Assembly: GCF_019931195.1 (NCBI RefSeq)
Contig: NZ_JAIOUO010000008.1
Location: 1-64,000 of the forward strand
DNA length: 64,000 bases
Source of the DNA: Marinobacter sp. F4216
GTDB lineage: Bacteria; Pseudomonadota; Gammaproteobacteria; Pseudomonadales; Oleiphilaceae
Direction: 5' to 3'
Position numbers and translations under genes: made by a program. Shown here in pieces: positions 12,603 through 22,391 of the stretch (its first letter is position 1; the number at the start of each line of letters is the position of its first letter). The notes beneath the pieces were generated by a model that saw only the letters and a program-made list of their open reading frames with translations, was not told where the DNA came from and ran no database searches.

Positions 12603-14267
12603 TTACTTGCCGCTCTTCCAACCATTGGTAATGGGATAGCGGCGGTCCTTGCCAAAGCCTCGCTCGGTAATCCGCACCCCAATCGGGGCCTGGCGACGCT
12701 TGTACTCATTGATATCCACCAGGCGGACGACCCGCTCGACATCAACTCGATCAAACCCTTCGGCAACAATCGCATCGGCGCTCAGATCCCGCTCTACGTA
12801 GAGATTGAGAATCTGGTCCAGCACGTCATAACCGGGCAGGCTGTCCTCATCTTTCTGATCCGGCGCCAGTTCCGCGGACGGTGGGCGAGTAATGACCCGC
12901 TCCGGTATGACCGGGGAAACAGTGTTTCGGTAGCGGGCCAGCCGGAACACAAGTGTCTTTGGCACATCCTTGAGCACATCAAAACCACCGGCCATATCGC
13001 CATACAGCGTGGAATACCCCACCGCCATTTCGCTCTTGTTGCCCGTGGTGAGCACCAGCGAACCGAACTTGTTGGACAACGACATCAGTAGCACACCACG
13101 AAGGCGGGCCTGGAGATTTTCTTCAGTTGTATCCGGCCGGGTGCCCTCGAAGGGTTTCTCAAGGGTGGCCATAAAGGCATCGTACATGGGCTCGATGGAG
13201 AAGACGTCGTACTGAACGTCCAGCGCGTTGGCTTCTGATTCTGCATCTTCCAGGCTCATGCTGGAGGTGTACCGGAACGGCATCATGACCGCACGCACCC
13301 GCTCTTTGCCCAGCGCATCAACGGCAACCGCCAGGGTGACGGCTGAATCAATGCCACCCGACAGGCCAAGCACCACCGACTTGAAACCGTTTTTGTTGAC
13401 GTAGTCCCGCACACCGGTCACCAGGGCACTGTACACCTTGGCTTCCAGGCTCTGTGCCTCGGGCAGCGGCTGGGATATAGGCTGGCAATGGTGTTCATAC
13501 AGGAAATCAACCGGATAGAGTCCTTCCGCAAACTGGGGCACCTCCACCGCCAACTCACCGGAATGGTCATACACCATGGAGCCACCGTCGAACACCAGTT
13601 CGTCCTGGCCGCCCACCAGGTTCAGGTAAACAATGCTAACCAGGTTTTCCCGGGCCTTGCGCTCGATCAGCGCCTTGCGTCGTTCCTGCTTGTCGAGATC
13701 GAAGGGCGATGCATTGATGTTCAGAATTAACCGTGCGCCAGCGGCTGCCGCGTCCTCAACCGGGCCTTCCCGCCAGATGTCTTCGCAGACGGTCAACCCC
13801 ACTGGGACACCACGAATCTCAACGACTACCGGATCCCACCCCTCGGCGAAATAACGCTTTTCGTCAAAGACCTGATAATTAGGCGGATACCGCTTGAAGT
13901 AGCGCCCGGTGACCTGTCCGTTTTCGATCACCAGCGCTGCGTTGTATAGCAAAGCCCCGTCACGAACCGGGGCACCAATGACGATGGCAGGGGCCAGCTG
14001 GGCATCCTGGATTCGTTCCAGTGCTTCCCTGACGCGCAGGTCCAGGCTCGGTCGCAACAGCAGGTCTTCCGGCGGATACCCCGTCAGACACAATTCCGGG
14101 AACACCACGATATCAGCCTGATGTTCCTGTTCCGCGCGCCGGACCGTTTCGATCACCAGGTCCGTATTCCCGGGAATATCGCCCACCAAAAAGTCTTGCT
14201 GAGCCATGACGACCCGCAGTTTCTGGGGAGATGCGTTGAGGGATGTTCGACTCCCGGAAGAGGACAT
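12603..14267 (-). CDS. nadE: Glutamine-dependent NAD+ synthetase
   Basis: 555-residue two-domain enzyme that converts deamido-NAD to NAD using glutamine as amide donor. The N-terminal nitrilase-type glutaminase domain (about residues 15-270) shows the Glu-Lys-Cys triad motifs (VFPELCLTGYP; the Lys region; GLTVCEDIW). The C-terminal ATP pyrophosphatase domain has the P-loop GLSGGIDSAV. I chose the ATG at 14267 because a clean AGGAG sits seven or eight bases upstream; a further in-frame start at 14294 lacks this. Confidence 0.96.
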   Translation of the reverse strand: MSSSGSRTSLNASPQKLRVVMAQQDFLVGDIPGNTDLVIETVRRAEQEHQADIVVFPELCLTGYPPEDLLLRPSLDLRVREALERIQDAQLAPAIVIGAPVRDGALLYNAALVIENGQVTGRYFKRYPPNYQVFDEKRYFAEGWDPVVVEIRGVPVGLTVCEDIWREGPVEDAAAAGARLILNINASPFDLDKQERRKALIERKARENLVSIVYLNLVGGQDELVFDGGSMVYDHSGELAVEVPQFAEGLYPVDFLYEHHCQPISQPLPEAQSLEAKVYSALVTGVRDYVNKNGFKSVVLGLSGGIDSAVTLAVAVDALGKERVRAVMMPFRYTSSMSLEDAESEANALDVQYDVFSIEPMYDAFMATLEKPFEGTRPDTTEENLQARLRGVLLMSLSNKFGSLVLTTGNKSEMAVGYSTLYGDMAGGFDVLKDVPKTLVFRLARYRNTVSPVIPERVITRPPSAELAPDQKDEDSLPGYDVLDQILNLYVERDLSADAIVAEGFDRVDVERVVRLVDINEYKRRQAPIGVRITERGFGKDRRYPITNGWKSGK

Positions 14268-14359
14268 AAATCGGCTCCTGTAACTCATTGCCACTAAAAG
14301 GCTATTATAACCCGGCGGAAGCTAGGATTTCTTTATACGAACAGCGGACTCTCTATCCC

Positions 14360-16003
14360 ATGGCAGTAGACAAACCGTCCCTCGCGGGACCAGCCCTCCA
14401 ATCCCCCACACTGCCTCAGCAGGCGAAACTGTTTCGTATCTACAACCATTACCGGCTGGTGGTCAGTATTATGCTGCTGGCGCTGCTGTTGATCGATCCG
14501 GTCAACTTCGACTCCCAGTTCCGGCTGCCGGACTATTACCTCGCTGGTTCCGCCGGATACCTTGGCCTGAACGCCTTCATCGCGCTGATTATTGTGGCAG
14601 GTTTCCAGCCAATCCGCAGACACATTATCCTGTCCATCCTGCTCGATATCCTGATTATCCACTGGCTGCTTTTTACCAGCACGGGGATTACTAACGGCCT
14701 CGCCAACCTGGTGATTATTTCGGTTGCTGCCGGCAATATTCTGACCCCGACCCGGGTCGGTACCTTCTATGCCGCACTCGCCGCGCTCTGCTCCCTTGGC
14801 ATCTCTGGTTGGGCCACGTTGGTTCTCGATGCATCCGCAGACGATCTGGTTCGCGCCGGCTCCCTGGGCATCCTGTATTTTGCTGCCGCGTTTACGCTCC
14901 AGTATGTCTCCCGCCGAATGATGCGCAGCGAAGCCCTGGCCAGTAGCAGGGCCCGGAGCCTTGAAGAACTCGAGCAGATCAACAAACAGATCATCCAACG
15001 GATGCGCACCGGTATTCTGGTGCTCGACCGCCATGGGCAGATTCGCCTGGTCAATGTGGCAGCCGAGGAACTGTTGTTTGGGACGCCCTCCAGCCCAAAT
15101 CAGCAACTGCCCCCAAGCCGTGTTCTGCCCCAACCGTTGAAACTTGGGCTGGAGGCCTGGATTCGCAATCCCGGCCAACGCATAGAACCTTTTCAGCCAT
15201 TTCCGACCTCACCGCGCCTGCAGGCCAATTTCACGGAACTGGACGTCAGCCGCAAGGATCACATCCTGGTATTCATAGAAGACATAGGTAAGGTGACCCA
15301 ACAGGCCCAGCAAATGAAGCTGGCCTCTTTGGGAAGACTAACGGCCGGGATTGCCCATGAGATCCGCAACCCTCTGGGCGCCATAAGTCACGCAGCCCAG
15401 TTAATGGAAGAATCCCCCACGCTTTCTGAGGGGGATCATCGGATGCTGGACATCATCCGACGTCACTCCCGGCGCGTGAATGGGATCATCGAGAACGTGC
15501 TGGACCTGTCTAGACGACAGGTAGCGCAGGCTGATCAGATTGACCTCTCAGACTGGCTGCAAGAATTTGTGTCTGACTACCTGCAAACCCAGGACGGTGA
15601 TCGCGCCTCAGCGACCATTGATCTCACCTTTGATGACAACCTGCCACCAGCCCGGTTCGACAAGAGCCAGTTCGAACAAGTGATGATAAACCTGTGTGAT
15701 AACGGGCTTCGCTACAGTCACCAGAAAACCGGCCGATACTCGGTTAAGATTCATGCCGGCACATCGGCCGACGGGGAGCGGAGCTATATCGACATCCGTG
15801 ACGAGGGACCCGGCATCGATCCGGAGCAAAAAAGCTCCGTCTTCGAGCCCTTCTTCACGACCGACAAAAGCGGAACAGGACTTGGCCTTTATCTGGCCAG
15901 GGAACTGTGCGAGTCTAACCAGGCTCATTTGTCCGTATTGGACGATGCCCAGCCGGGCTGCTGTTTCCGCATCACGTTCGCCCACCCGGGACGACTGATC
16001 TGA
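14360..16003 (+). CDS. pilS: Sensor histidine kinase PilS of the type IV pilus regulatory pair
   Basis: 547-residue membrane kinase that senses pilin levels in the inner membrane and phosphorylates PilR. About six membrane helices lie in the first 190 residues, then a PAS domain, a HisKA domain with the H-box GIAHEIRNPLG (His about 333) and an HATPase domain with DEGPGIDPE and GTGLGLYLARE. The start at 14360 is the first ATG; a TTG start 24 codons upstream is less likely. It is followed by pilR after 58 bases. Confidence 0.94.
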   Translation: MAVDKPSLAGPALQSPTLPQQAKLFRIYNHYRLVVSIMLLALLLIDPVNFDSQFRLPDYYLAGSAGYLGLNAFIALIIVAGFQPIRRHIILSILLDILIIHWLLFTSTGITNGLANLVIISVAAGNILTPTRVGTFYAALAALCSLGISGWATLVLDASADDLVRAGSLGILYFAAAFTLQYVSRRMMRSEALASSRARSLEELEQINKQIIQRMRTGILVLDRHGQIRLVNVAAEELLFGTPSSPNQQLPPSRVLPQPLKLGLEAWIRNPGQRIEPFQPFPTSPRLQANFTELDVSRKDHILVFIEDIGKVTQQAQQMKLASLGRLTAGIAHEIRNPLGAISHAAQLMEESPTLSEGDHRMLDIIRRHSRRVNGIIENVLDLSRRQVAQADQIDLSDWLQEFVSDYLQTQDGDRASATIDLTFDDNLPPARFDKSQFEQVMINLCDNGLRYSHQKTGRYSVKIHAGTSADGERSYIDIRDEGPGIDPEQKSSVFEPFFTTDKSGTGLGLYLARELCESNQAHLSVLDDAQPGCCFRITFAHPGRLI

Positions 16004-16061
16004 AGGTGCCACCTTCCCTGGAAGCGCGCCTGAATTTCGACCAGGAACCAACTCGATAACC

Positions 16062-17447
16062 ATGACTAACGCCCCATCAGCTCTGATAATTGATGACGAA
16101 CCGGATATTCGTGATTTGCTAGAAATCACGCTTTTTCGCATGGGTATCAGCGTCGAGACTGCACCTGACCTGGCGAGCGCCTACCGGCTGCTGAACGACC
16201 AGACCTTCAATCTTTGTCTGACGGACATGAACCTGCCAGACGGCAATGGCATTGAGCTGGTCCAGTGGATACAGCAACACGTTCCATCGACACCGGTCGC
16301 CGTTATTACAGCGTACGGCAGCATGGACGCCGCTATTGATTCACTGAAGGCCGGTGCGTTTGACTTTGTTTCCAAGCCGGTGGAACTGCCCCGACTCCGG
16401 GAGCTGATCAACAGCGCTCTGAAACTCGCGCCTCAGAAAGCGGAGCAGACCCCCGACGACGAAGAGCCCGGCCTCCTCCTCGGCCAATCCGACCAGATCC
16501 GCAAACTGCGCAAGCAAACCCAGAAACTGGCTCGTAGCCAGGCGCCGGTGTTTATCAGCGGGGAATCTGGAAGTGGTAAGGAACTGGTCGCCCGGATGAT
16601 CCATCTGCAGGGTCCAAGAGAGGATGGCCCCTTCATCGCAGTGAACTGTGGCGCCATACCCTCAGAACTGATGGAAAGCGAATTCTTTGGCCATAAAAAA
16701 GGTAGTTTTACCGGCGCCGTGGAGAACAAGGAGGGCCTGTTCCGATCCGCCAGCGGCGGCACCCTCTTCCTCGACGAAGTGGCGGACCTGCCCCTGGCCA
16801 TGCAGGTGAAGTTATTACGAGCCATCCAGGAAAAAGCCGTTCGACCGGTGGGAGAGAGCAAGGAAGTGCCGGTGGATATCCGCGTGCTCAGCGCCACTCA
16901 CAAGAACCTACCTCAACTGGTACAGGACGGGCTTTTCAGGCAAGACCTGTTTTATCGGATCAACGTCATCGAACTGGCCGTGCCGCCTTTGCGCGAGCGC
17001 GCCGATGATATCCCGTTGCTCGCTGACCACATCCTGAACCGCATCGCCCGCGAGTACGAATGCGCCCCGGCACACCTAACCCCGGCGGCCTTGGATCGAC
17101 TTCAGGGCTACGCATTTCCCGGCAACGTCCGTGAGCTGGAAAACGCCCTCGAGCGGGCCTTTACCCTGTGTGATGACGACACCATTGATGCTGCCGACCT
17201 GCAACTGGGTAACGGAACCCAGACGCCGGTTCCCGGGGCAACAGCCGGGGACCACCAGCCCCCCACATCCGAAGTCGCCATTCCCGAGGGCGATATAGAT
17301 CTGGAAGGATACCTGGAAGATATCGAACGGAAGACCATCGAGAAAGCGCTGGAAGCGACGCGATGGAACAAAACGGCGGCGGCCAAGCGCCTGGGCATCA
17401 CCTTCCGGGCTTTGCGATATCGGTTAAAGAAGCTCGATATGGACTAG
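16062..17447 (+). CDS. pilR: Sigma-54-dependent response regulator PilR
   Basis: 461-residue NtrC-family activator of the type IV major pilin gene. The receiver domain has the phosphoacceptor Asp55 (CLTDMNLPDG). The AAA+ domain has Walker A GESGSGKE (167-174) and a sigma-54 contact loop GSFTGA (214-219), a known variant of GAFTGA. A Fis-type helix-turn-helix closes the protein (TAAAKRLGITFRALRYRLKK). Its main target, the major pilin gene, is not in this window. A strong hairpin with a T-run follows. Confidence 0.96.
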   Translation: MTNAPSALIIDDEPDIRDLLEITLFRMGISVETAPDLASAYRLLNDQTFNLCLTDMNLPDGNGIELVQWIQQHVPSTPVAVITAYGSMDAAIDSLKAGAFDFVSKPVELPRLRELINSALKLAPQKAEQTPDDEEPGLLLGQSDQIRKLRKQTQKLARSQAPVFISGESGSGKELVARMIHLQGPREDGPFIAVNCGAIPSELMESEFFGHKKGSFTGAVENKEGLFRSASGGTLFLDEVADLPLAMQVKLLRAIQEKAVRPVGESKEVPVDIRVLSATHKNLPQLVQDGLFRQDLFYRINVIELAVPPLRERADDIPLLADHILNRIAREYECAPAHLTPAALDRLQGYAFPGNVRELENALERAFTLCDDDTIDAADLQLGNGTQTPVPGATAGDHQPPTSEVAIPEGDIDLEGYLEDIERKTIEKALEATRWNKTAAAKRLGITFRALRYRLKKLDMD

Positions 17448-17493
17448 GCCCAGATAACCCTCCCCGACCACATCAACTCTCTCTATACTGACC

Positions 17494-17528
17494 AGCTAGC
17501 CGGCAGGAAGCCGGCTAGCTGCAATTTT
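17494..17528 (+). terminator. Terminator after pilSR
   Basis: A perfect 11-base inverted repeat AGCTAGCCGGC / GCCGGCTAGCT with a five-base loop is followed by GCAATTTTT, between pilR and fimT. Confidence 0.65.
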
Positions 17529-17556
17529 TCGTTTAACTGTTACAAGGACTGTAACT

Positions 17557-18120
17557 ATGCGAATGCCACTTTTCCGGTCGGCAGGCTTTAGCCTGCTTGA
17601 GCTTGTCGTCACTCTGGCGATCATCGGCATCCTGTCAGGACTCGCCACACACAGTTGGGGCACCTGGGTCAACCAGTCCCGGCAAAGAGCGATACTGGAG
17701 CATTACCACTCACTTTTCGCCTTCGCGCGATGGTCCGCAGCCAGTCTGCGAAAAACGGTAACGGTCTGCCCCCTGTCCGCAACCGGTCAGTGCGTCGACG
17801 ACTGGCAACGCCCTGTCTCGATCTTCGTCGACGAAGATAAGGACCGCAGACCTGATAATGGCGAAATCCTCAGCCAGAGCGGGATTGAACTTGCTCCGTT
17901 TTCTCTGAACTCACGAACGGGCGGACGAGGCTATTTCCGATTCAATGACGAGGGCATGAGTTCGGGGGCCATGGGCAGCCTGGTGCTCTGCCCGACCAAT
18001 ACATCGGAGGGAACCATGAGTTACATGCCCGTCAATATGGCGGGTCGTTTCCGGGTCGAGAAGGACAACGATCGCGATGGGAGAATACGACTTTCCTGGG
18101 GCGGTCTCATCAGCTGCTGA
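17557..18120 (+). CDS. fimT: FimT/GspH-type minor pseudopilin
   Basis: 187-residue type IV pilin-like protein. A short leader ending in Gly is followed by the mature N-terminus FSLLELVVTLAIIG, with Glu at position 5, which is the PilD prepilin peptidase site. A GspH-like domain follows. FimT proteins bind DNA and help natural transformation in some species; that role here is inference. It is co-directional with pilSR but faces the rest of the minor-pilin genes. RBS AAGGAC is nearby. Confidence 0.85.
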   Translation: MRMPLFRSAGFSLLELVVTLAIIGILSGLATHSWGTWVNQSRQRAILEHYHSLFAFARWSAASLRKTVTVCPLSATGQCVDDWQRPVSIFVDEDKDRRPDNGEILSQSGIELAPFSLNSRTGGRGYFRFNDEGMSSGAMGSLVLCPTNTSEGTMSYMPVNMAGRFRVEKDNDRDGRIRLSWGGLISC

Positions 18121-18123
18121 ACG

Positions 18124-18152
18124 AAAAAGAGCCGGCTTTGCCGGCTCTTTTT
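18124..18152. terminator. Bidirectional terminator between fimT and pilE
   Basis: AAAAAGAGCCGGC and GCCGGCTCTTTTT form a perfect stem with a TTT loop, with A- and T-runs on both sides, so it can stop transcription from fimT (plus) and from the pilin operon (minus). Confidence 0.9.
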
Positions 18153-18187
18153 ATGACGGTAAAGGAAATGCCTCTAAGGCCATCCTA

Positions 18188-18613
18188 TTACCAGCCCAAA
18201 TTCCCATTCCAACGCTTTACACCTGTTGAATCCAGCTCGAGTACCCCATCGCCCGCCTGGGCACCTTTCGGCGTGGCCCGGAGGGTGTAGGTGGTGGCTG
18301 TCGCAGCCTGGATGGTCAGGTCATAGTATTTGGTGTCACCTGACACCGGTGCCTCGTCCGGGAAGATGGCAGGGGCACCGGTATCGCCCCCACCGGTTGC
18401 TGCCCCCTGGTAGCTATTGTTACCTGCAAAATGACGTTCCATGGCAGCCGCCATCTCCATCAGCGCACCCTGGCCATCAACCCGGCGAGTGCGATCGACC
18501 TGGCTCTGATAGCTGGGATACGCAATCGCGGCAATGATGCCAATGATCGCAACCACAATCATCAACTCTATCAGCGTAAAACCCTTTTCGGTCTGACGTA
18601 GCTTGCTCACCAT
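18188..18613 (-). CDS. pilE: Type IV minor pilin PilE
   Basis: 141-residue pilin. The prepilin site is EKG/FTLIELMIVVAIIGI with Glu5 of the mature form, then a single hydrophobic helix and a short globular domain. The ATG directly abuts the pilY1 stop codon (TAAATG), so the two are co-translated. It is last in fimU-pilV-pilW-pilX-(small protein)-pilY1-pilE, whose products form the tip complex that starts pilus assembly. A bidirectional terminator follows. Confidence 0.92.
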   Translation of the reverse strand: MVSKLRQTEKGFTLIELMIVVAIIGIIAAIAYPSYQSQVDRTRRVDGQGALMEMAAAMERHFAGNNSYQGAATGGGDTGAPAIFPDEAPVSGDTKYYDLTIQAATATTYTLRATPKGAQAGDGVLELDSTGVKRWNGNLGW

Positions 18614-21502
18614 TTAGTCCTCATACCAGTAGGTTTCAACAACACCTTTGACAGTTTCGAACGTCTGGCACTCGGTACCCACACAAATAACGTCAGTGTC
18701 GTCCACCCGCATGCGCTGAGGCGACGGCGGGAGTCCCGGAACATTCACCAGGACAGGCCGGTCAGTAGCTGTTAGCTCGTTGCTCGCGTCCCCACCGATA
18801 GCGTCATAGTTTCGAACCGCACTGCCGTTCAGCGCCGAGATATGGTAAAGGCGCGAAGTACCTGTCGGTGGCTGACAAGGATTTTCACTTACCTCAGGCT
18901 CATAGGTTGTTATGAACACCTCACTGTTAATGGTGGTGGCCGCAGACAGCACTTTTTCACCATCGTTTTCCAGTTTGATCAACCAACCTTTCGAACCGGC
19001 GAGCGAATTAGCGGCCGCTTCTTTCTCAGTCGCTGTTCCCTGTTGAATCAGGTTGTCGGTAGTGTCATAAAGATCTGCTTCCGTCGCCGTTTCATAGAGA
19101 ACATCCAGTTGGTCCGGATCGTCGGGATCCAATGGAGCGCTGCTGACTGCTGCAATCTTCAGCATGTAGATTCGATCATCTACTGCCTCATCCAGAGGAC
19201 TTGCCTGATAACCGGAACCGATAACCAATCCCAGATATCTCGTACCGCCAATCTTGATGCCGAACAAATCCGGACTGTGATAGAACCGGCGATTGTTCTG
19301 TTCGCCTTCTCCGGCCAGATCAGCAATCCGGCCTCCGGTTGCGAATTCGCTCAGCCGATTGCCGTTCGTGAAATCAAAACGGAAAATCTGGCCGCCCATG
19401 TCACCCACATAAACCTGGTCTGCCAAGCCATCACCGTTGACATCCAGAACTCTTGGCGAGGCGGGAATGCTGTACTGCATATTGGCCAGTTCCAGGGTGG
19501 CACCGCTATCAGTTGGCCCCGCCCACCACAGCAGATCGCCCGTTTCCGCATCAACAATGTAAAGGGCTCGACCTGACGAATCGGGAGTTCGAACCGAAAC
19601 AGAGTCCTGATTGGTATCGTAACCCCCGGCAAAAATAAGCACTTCATGGAGTGAATTTGCAATTTCCACCTTGGTTTTCACCGGCTTGGACCAGGTCTGT
19701 GCCAGCTCCGCAAAGTCGGTTCCGGCAACGCCGCCAGTGATGGACCACATCAGTTCGGGAGAAGTCCTGTCGGTGACATCCAAAGCGTAATAACTCTTTC
19801 CGCCCCGGCGCATGCCACCAAAGATGCGCACGAAGTCATCATTTCCATCGATTTTCCCATTGTAATCGGCATCTTTGGTCCACTGAACCAGAGTGCCATC
19901 CATGCCATAGAGCTTGGAGGATGAATCAGTGCTGTTCATCAGTGCAGGCTGGTTTACCAGAAGTTCCCGCGGAATGAAGGAGAAATGGCTGGCCCCGCTT
20001 TCGCCGTTCACGCCGTGGATAAAGCCCTGGTTGTCACTGTAGAAAATGGTGATGTCCTGGGGATCGGTTGTTGCATCATAGATCGCCAGTTGAGGCACCG
20101 AATGAAGGGGGTCGGCGAGGAATTTCCGGCCCTCGGTGGTATCCGCATCTTCATCTTCGTCATTGACATCCACGCCGCGCGTCCAGTTTATGATTTTCGC
20201 AAGATCCGCATCAGCCATGGACGCATCGCCGAAGTCCGCTCCGGTCAACTCGGTATTAGTCGCAACAACGGCATTGGAAGCGTCGGACAGATCGCTTCGC
20301 TGATCATTCAGGTTGGAATAAACCGCCCGGCTTGCCGCCGTAGCCGGAAGCTGGGAGGCTGCGCCACCTTTTCTTACGCTTGCACCATCTGCAACCGGAC
20401 TCCACCAGCTCTTGGCAGTGTCCTTGAAAAAGCCCGTTGCCAGGTCAATCGCCGCGTTTCCGTTGACGTCTTCAATATAGGCTGTCTTCTCCCCCGTGTC
20501 CGGATCCGTGGCGATCGCAAGCTCATAGCGTTTCAGGTTGCCATCCCAGATAGAGCCTTTACCGGATTGGAACAGGGCGTAATACAGCATGTTCAGGTGA
20601 TTCAATCGGTCAAACGTATTGACCGCCACCCCGGGTGCCACATAAGTGGTTGAGCGCGCCTTGACTTCCTCAACAATCCTCTCGAAAGCCGAGGTAAGCT
20701 CTGCGGCGTTGTCCGCCAGAATATATTGCCCGCCGCCCTTTCTGGCGGTCTCAGCCAGAAGAGTTTGATCCGTTTTAAAGCCGACCGTATAAGTCACCAC
20801 TTTCTGATCGCCGGGCAGCTCATCTGGAATCATGTCGTTGCCATACATGTACTCCGCGATTTCATCAAGACAGTTATCGGTGCAGGCATCGGCTCCGATG
20901 ACGCCCTCGAAATCGAGCTCATGGTTATAGTCCTGAGCACTGGGCTCACCGTCTGTCAGAACAACGGCATAGCTCGGCTGGCAGGAGTACTCGATCGGGC
21001 TGGTGAAGCTGCCTCCGCTTGAAACACCCGAAACGGCGCCATTGTCCTCGTCGGTATCGCGAATGAACACTTCTTCGCCCTGATAGTACCGCATGGCCTG
21101 AAACAGACTCTCCGCCAACGGAGTACCACCACTATCCGTCAAAGCATTCACCTGGCCGATCAAGCTGTCGGCTCGACCCTCAATACCAATATCAGCCACA
21201 GGCGCTTTGAAATAAGCACCTTCACTTCCGCCAAACACCATGAGACCCACGTTTACGCCGGAAAGACTATCCAGCAGGTCCTCGGCTGCATCTTTCATGA
21301 CCGACAGACGCGACACACCATCGACATCTTCCGTTCCCATGCTCCCCGACGCGTCCAGTATCAGCATGATATTGGGTTTAACGGTGTTCTGAGCGTTGTT
21401 GAAGAAAATTTCGGTGTCGTCTGCCACAGCAGCGACCCCTGCCATGGAAAAGTAAGCGGCGGAACACACCGTGGTAAGAATACGACTCATGCTTGTTTTC
21501 AT
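18614..21502 (-). CDS. pilY1: Type IV pilus tip adhesin/assembly protein PilY1
   Basis: 962-residue secreted protein that sits at the pilus tip and is needed for pilus extension and surface sensing. A signal peptide (ends near AAVAD) is followed by a von Willebrand A domain with the MIDAS motif DASGSMG (about residues 50-56). The C-terminal beta-propeller holds the calcium-binding loop DVNGDGLAD (about 686-694) known to control extension and retraction in Pseudomonas. I chose the ATG at 21502 because it overlaps the stop of the preceding gene (TAATG) and starts the signal peptide. Confidence 0.95.
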   Translation of the reverse strand: MKTSMSRILTTVCSAAYFSMAGVAAVADDTEIFFNNAQNTVKPNIMLILDASGSMGTEDVDGVSRLSVMKDAAEDLLDSLSGVNVGLMVFGGSEGAYFKAPVADIGIEGRADSLIGQVNALTDSGGTPLAESLFQAMRYYQGEEVFIRDTDEDNGAVSGVSSGGSFTSPIEYSCQPSYAVVLTDGEPSAQDYNHELDFEGVIGADACTDNCLDEIAEYMYGNDMIPDELPGDQKVVTYTVGFKTDQTLLAETARKGGGQYILADNAAELTSAFERIVEEVKARSTTYVAPGVAVNTFDRLNHLNMLYYALFQSGKGSIWDGNLKRYELAIATDPDTGEKTAYIEDVNGNAAIDLATGFFKDTAKSWWSPVADGASVRKGGAASQLPATAASRAVYSNLNDQRSDLSDASNAVVATNTELTGADFGDASMADADLAKIINWTRGVDVNDEDEDADTTEGRKFLADPLHSVPQLAIYDATTDPQDITIFYSDNQGFIHGVNGESGASHFSFIPRELLVNQPALMNSTDSSSKLYGMDGTLVQWTKDADYNGKIDGNDDFVRIFGGMRRGGKSYYALDVTDRTSPELMWSITGGVAGTDFAELAQTWSKPVKTKVEIANSLHEVLIFAGGYDTNQDSVSVRTPDSSGRALYIVDAETGDLLWWAGPTDSGATLELANMQYSIPASPRVLDVNGDGLADQVYVGDMGGQIFRFDFTNGNRLSEFATGGRIADLAGEGEQNNRRFYHSPDLFGIKIGGTRYLGLVIGSGYQASPLDEAVDDRIYMLKIAAVSSAPLDPDDPDQLDVLYETATEADLYDTTDNLIQQGTATEKEAAANSLAGSKGWLIKLENDGEKVLSAATTINSEVFITTYEPEVSENPCQPPTGTSRLYHISALNGSAVRNYDAIGGDASNELTATDRPVLVNVPGLPPSPQRMRVDDTDVICVGTECQTFETVKGVVETYWYED

Positions 21503-21873
21503 TATTCTGCCTCCGCCCCGCGACCACGCCAAAACATCACTTGCTCAACCATCCCGGTTTCCCTGTTGATAACCACGGTCCCCGGATTTCCGTTCAGGCT
21601 ACGTACCTGGCTGGAGGAGACTGATTGCCCGCCATAAGAGAAACGCAATTTTCGGGACGGCAGGTATCCGGGCAATTCGCACTGCGCACAATCTTCCAGC
21701 CGGACCTGAACGACTTCGCCGCTGGAATTGAACACCAATTCAACACTCATGATTTCCGCAGCCAGCAAATCGCCATCCAGCATGGATCGCTCCTGCTCTG
21801 CGTTACCTGTCACGGAGAGCAGGCCGAGCACCAGGCCGGCCACAAAAACACTGCACATTCTTTTCATCGTCAT
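21502..21873 (-). CDS. Small secreted protein of the minor-pilin operon, unknown
   Basis: 123-residue protein with a signal peptide (KRMCSVFVAGLVLGLLSVTGNA) and a short, probably beta-rich mature part with one CAQC pair. It is coupled on both sides: 25 bases after pilX and overlapping pilY1 by one base. In Pseudomonas a small gene, pilY2, lies after pilY1 rather than before it; I see no clear resemblance, so I leave it unnamed. Start at 21873 has a GAGGG ribosome site. A role in pilus tip assembly is inferred from the operon only. Confidence 0.78.
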   Translation of the reverse strand: MTMKRMCSVFVAGLVLGLLSVTGNAEQERSMLDGDLLAAEIMSVELVFNSSGEVVQVRLEDCAQCELPGYLPSRKLRFSYGGQSVSSSQVRSLNGNPGTVVINRETGMVEQVMFWRGRGAEAE

Positions 21874-21898
21874 TTCTAATCCCTCTATGACTAGCCGT

Positions 21899-22381
21899 TC
21901 AGTAGTACTCGACGCCTTTAAACACCCGGGCCTCAGCGCCGGTGTTGGCCATGGAACCCTCACCGATCAGCTCGTAGCGAAACCCTTTCAGATTGTTTGA
22001 GCCCTCATCGGCATTCATCGAGGTGCCGCTGGTTACGATAATTTCTCCGAGATAGCGAACCTGATATGAGCCGGAAACACCATTGGAGCTATCTATGGTC
22101 TGAGCCTCTTCACTACTGTAACCAGAGGCGGACTGCATGGACTCCCGGAGTGTATCGAGATTATTGGCCTTCAATTGATTGGTGAGTGCGCCGACAGTTG
22201 CCTCGGCCGCCTGGAAGGCACGGTTGGAGTTCTGGGCGTTAACAGCCATACGCTCCTGCATAATTGACGAGTTCATGCCCGCGACACCGATCAGAGTCAG
22301 CACCAGTAGAACGATCAGGCTGGTAATCAATGCCGCCCCATCCTGGTACCTGGACATGACAGTGGTTTTCAGGTGATTCAT
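21899..22381 (-). CDS. pilX: Minor pilin PilX
   Basis: 160-residue PilX/GspK-like minor pseudopilin. The N-terminus reads DGAALITSLIVLLVLTLIGVAG, a pilin-like helix lacking the Glu at position 5, which is usual for PilX. The PilX N-terminal family motif MNSSIMQERMAVNAQNSNRAF is clear. I chose the ATG at 22381 because it begins the short leader; an upstream start would overlap pilW. It lies in the fimU-pilE operon, ten bases after pilW. Confidence 0.9.
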   Translation of the reverse strand: MNHLKTTVMSRYQDGAALITSLIVLLVLTLIGVAGMNSSIMQERMAVNAQNSNRAFQAAEATVGALTNQLKANNLDTLRESMQSASGYSSEEAQTIDSSNGVSGSYQVRYLGEIIVTSGTSMNADEGSNNLKGFRYELIGEGSMANTGAEARVFKGVEYY

Positions 22382-22391
22382 AACTCCCCCT

